From positions 62,001 through 126,000 of the forward strand of contig NZ_AULV01000014.1 in NCBI RefSeq assembly GCF_000422465.1: a stretch of 64,000 nt of DNA, given 5' to 3'. Position numbers and translations under genes: made by a program. The notes under the pieces were generated by a model that had not been told where the DNA came from, searched no databases, and saw only the letters and a list, made by a program, of their open reading frames with translations. The stretch is from Paenibacillus harenae DSM 16969. GTDB lineage: Bacteria; Bacillota; Bacilli; Paenibacillales; Paenibacillaceae. Below, in pieces: positions 61,776 to 64,000 of the stretch (position 1 is its first letter; every line of letters begins with the position of its first letter).

Positions 61776-63446
61776 CTATTCATAGCCCAGCAAGCTCTTC
61801 GTCTTCTGGAAGATTTCATTCGCCTGGCTCGTATACCGCTCGCTGCCGTTGGCTTCCGCTTGTGCCTTGTATTTGTCCCAGTTGTCTAAGCTTTCCTGAC
61901 CGGTAATGAACTTCAAAGTCATCGTCTTGACGTAGTCGATAAGAGGCGTAGAGATGAGGTTCATCTGTTCGCTCTCCTCCGCCGTACCCATAATCGGCGG
62001 CGCCAGCTTGCGCGGCTCCCGGGTACTCAGAATCCGGTTGAAGTAATCCTTCTCTCCCTCGGTCATCTTGGACGTCTTCAGCTTCGTATTGCCCCCATAC
62101 GCAAACATGCCGCCGGCAAAACCGAAATCGGCATTCAACTGCTTCGCTGCCCCTTCGTTCATCCCGTTGTAATAAATATCCGAATGAAGCACAATGTTTC
62201 CTTCTGCATCCTTGGTATAGGTTTCTCCTTCTACGCCCCATAAGCTGAGCGTCTGGCCTTCATTGGAATACCAGAACCAGTCGATGAAACGAAGCATCTT
62301 GATGAATCCTTCTTCTCCCAGATCGTCGAGCGCGTTCTGACTGACCATAATGCCGTTCTCGAGCCTTGAGGTCTCGACCTGCTGCATGCCTTTCGGACCG
62401 CCCGGTTGGACGATCATGTACAGCTCGCTGCCTTGATCCTGCATTTTGGATTTGAAATCCGCCAGCTGCTGGTAGTTCCCGTTAATGACGTAACTGTCGC
62501 CCTTAAAGAACTTCGCTTGCGCGGTATCGTTTTCCTGCGTGAAGGATTCGGGATCCATAATACCGTCAGTTACTAACTTGTTGAAATAGCCCAGGTAGCT
62601 CTTGAAATCCTCCGATGTGTCGGCGAACTGGAACTGCTGCTTCTCGTGATCGAAGGTTACGCCGTTCGACACGCCCCAACCGCCGGTTACGCCGTATTGA
62701 ACGGCCGCAATATTAAGCGTGGATTCGCCCAGGAACTGGTCGGAGAAGACATACTTCGCGCCCGTATGTTCCTTGACCTTCTTCATCGCCTCGTAGAACT
62801 CCTCGTACGTCCATTTCGCTTCTTGTCCGAGGACGTCTACGCCAGCCGCTTCGAATACGTCCTTGCGGATAATGTAGGAATAACCGCCGCCGGCGACTTC
62901 CCACATGCCCGGAAGCACGTAATATTTGCCGTCTTCCTTCATCTTGGCCTTCAGATCCTCTTCCATCCCCCAATCCTTGACGGCCTTCATGTAGTTCGGC
63001 ATGTATTGCACCCAGTCGCTGACGGCCACGATTTGACCGGATGCGACGAACGCCGATTCATCGTACGTTTTAGGAATAATATAAGGGGCGTCGCCGCTGT
63101 TCACCAGCAACGATTTTTGATTCTCGTATTCTGTTCTTGCCGTAATGGACAAGTCGAAGCTTACATTCGTTTTTTCTTTAATGGCGCTCCATAGTCTCCA
63201 GTCCTCTTTATAAGGGTAATTCTCATGATCGCTGTACATCATGGAATAGGATACCGGTTCATTGGAGCGGAACGTCTGATCTTCGCCGAAGGCGTAATCC
63301 GCCGGCTTGTCTTCCGTGCCCGGGTTTTCCGATGGAGCGTTCGTGCTTTTGTTTGGAGCGTTGTCGTTTCCGGACGAACATGCCGCCATAAAAACGAGCA
63401 TCACAACCAGCAATACCGATACCGTTGCTTTACTGAATCTAATCAT
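61776..63446 (-). CDS. Aldouronate-type sugar-binding lipoprotein (LplA-like)
   Basis: 556 residues from the ATG at 63446 with GGGAGG upstream; the frame extends 39 codons further without a ribosome site. Lipobox FMAACSSG (Cys about 22), then a low-complexity linker (NAPNKSTNAPSENPG). The mature part is the large solute-binding type linked to LplB/YtcP permeases (VSYSMMYSDHENYPYKEDW, NGIMVSQNALDDLGEEGF). Together with GH67 this suggests uptake of methylglucuronoxylo-oligosaccharides; specificity is inferred from context. Confidence 0.9.
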   Translation of the reverse strand: MIRFSKATVSVLLVVMLVFMAACSSGNDNAPNKSTNAPSENPGTEDKPADYAFGEDQTFRSNEPVSYSMMYSDHENYPYKEDWRLWSAIKEKTNVSFDLSITARTEYENQKSLLVNSGDAPYIIPKTYDESAFVASGQIVAVSDWVQYMPNYMKAVKDWGMEEDLKAKMKEDGKYYVLPGMWEVAGGGYSYIIRKDVFEAAGVDVLGQEAKWTYEEFYEAMKKVKEHTGAKYVFSDQFLGESTLNIAAVQYGVTGGWGVSNGVTFDHEKQQFQFADTSEDFKSYLGYFNKLVTDGIMDPESFTQENDTAQAKFFKGDSYVINGNYQQLADFKSKMQDQGSELYMIVQPGGPKGMQQVETSRLENGIMVSQNALDDLGEEGFIKMLRFIDWFWYSNEGQTLSLWGVEGETYTKDAEGNIVLHSDIYYNGMNEGAAKQLNADFGFAGGMFAYGGNTKLKTSKMTEGEKDYFNRILSTREPRKLAPPIMGTAEESEQMNLISTPLIDYVKTMTLKFITGQESLDNWDKYKAQAEANGSERYTSQANEIFQKTKSLLGYE

Positions 63447-63575
63447 TGCTCTGCCTCCCTTATTGGTTGAAGCTTTCTTTGGTTTCGCCGAAACGGCTGC
63501 GTCCATAGAAGGACGCGTATAAGCGTTTCTGCTTGTATATAACGGATTAGGCAGTTGCCTCACCGATTATATCGA

Positions 63576-64000
63576 TTAACCCTTTACGGCGCCGATCATC
63601 ATTCCTTGCACGAAATACCTCTGTACGAAAGGATACAGGCATATAATCGGCAGCGAAGTGAGCACCATGGCGGTCGACTTGACGCTTGCCGCGATTTGGC
63701 CGGTCTGCTCGGACGCAGCCCCGATTTCGGCCGGACTAACCGCATTGTCGATAATTTGCTTCAAATACAAGGCGATCGGCCACTTCTCCTTACTCTGCAA
63801 GAAGAGCGACGGTCCGAACCAGTTGTTCCACATGCCGACGATGACGAACAACGTGATCGTTGCCAGGATCGGTTTTGATAAAGGAATCGTGATCTTGGTG
63901 AAAATTCCGAATACGCCCAGGCCGTCGACGCGGCCCGCTTCCTCCAGTTCGTTCGGCAAATTGGCGAAAAACGTCTTCATCAGGATGACATTAAACGCGC
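63576..64000 (-). CDS. Sugar ABC permease (LplC/YtcP-like), 5' end outside window
   Basis: The frame is open to the right edge (reading AFNVILMKTFFANLP at the border), so the ATG at 63980 is internal. Visible: the EAA loop ELEEAGRVDGLGVFGIFTKI, two to three membrane helices, and the family C-terminus YPFVQRYFVQGMMIGAVKG. MalG-type permease of a CUT1 importer, the partner of the binding lipoprotein that follows after 130 bases. The ATPase is probably shared and encoded elsewhere. Confidence 0.9.
   Translation of the reverse strand, partial: AFNVILMKTFFANLPNELEEAGRVDGLGVFGIFTKITIPLSKPILATITLFVIVGMWNNWFGPSLFLQSKEKWPIALYLKQIIDNAVSPAEIGAASEQTGQIAASVKSTAMVLTSLPIICLYPFVQRYFVQGMMIGAVKG

Overview
The window looks like chromosomal DNA of a spore-forming, Gram-positive, Paenibacillus-like bacterium (order Bacillales). 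The evidence is a gerA-type germinant-receptor operon, an alpha/beta-type small acid-soluble spore protein, many strong AGGAGG-type ribosome binding sites, frequent TTG/GTG starts, lipobox solute-binding proteins, an LplA/YtcP-style sugar transporter and a GH67 alpha-glucuronidase. I see no rRNA, tRNA, CRISPR array or complete insertion sequence.

Layout. 1-2.45 kb is AT-rich accessory DNA: a partial unrecognised gene, a frameshifted small membrane protein, a small hypothetical gene, and a decayed stretch with two repeat families, a LacI-type HTH stub and a possible AraC remnant. 2.5-7.4 kb holds a 7TMR-DISM histidine kinase coupled to an HD-GYP response regulator, then rlmN. 7.6-13 kb holds a GntR-controlled operon (regulator, sugar-binding lipoprotein, two permeases, Cys/Met-type PLP enzyme) with two matching operators on near-consensus promoters. 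13.2-17.3 kb is a ger operon in the order A-C-B plus a 42-codon membrane peptide. 17.3-23.6 kb carries a Bax-inhibitor-1 protein, HxlR regulator/MFS pump, an ArsR regulator with two SRPBCC genes, a BCCT osmolyte transporter and a UPF0316 protein. 23.8-28.8 kb holds two unrecognised membrane proteins and a TAXI-type TRAP transporter operon. 29-32.2 kb is a TetR-ABC-2 exporter operon. 32.3-38.8 kb has a voltage-gated-type K+ channel, an orphan PAS kinase, a TIM-barrel isomerase, an ECF sigma/anti-sigma pair and a spaced array of short dyads. 38.9-43 kb has VOC, aldo/keto reductase, luciferase-like monooxygenase and GNAT genes. 43.1-47.5 kb has an MFS pump/multicopper oxidase operon, a decayed interval and a MerR-type protein with two HTH domains. 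47.7-56 kb has a hydrolase, a histidine-kinase remnant, an isomerase/Gfo-Idh-MocA pair, dbpA, the spore protein, DUF1992 and DUF3231 proteins, and a TetR/DUF6526 divergent pair. 56-64 kb is a polysaccharide-use operon running in from the right edge: permease, binding lipoprotein, alpha-glucuronidase, GH2 glycosidase.

Themes. Several regulators sit beside paired palindromes that fit promoter geometry, so circuits can be proposed from sequence alone (GntR/sugar operon, TetR/ABC exporter, TetR/DUF6526, HxlR/MFS, ArsR/SRPBCC). Intergenic space carries fragments of one or more dispersed repeats and a family of similar terminator hairpins; one fragment sits exactly where a membrane-protein reading frame loses its character. 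All family assignments come from reading motifs, not from searches.
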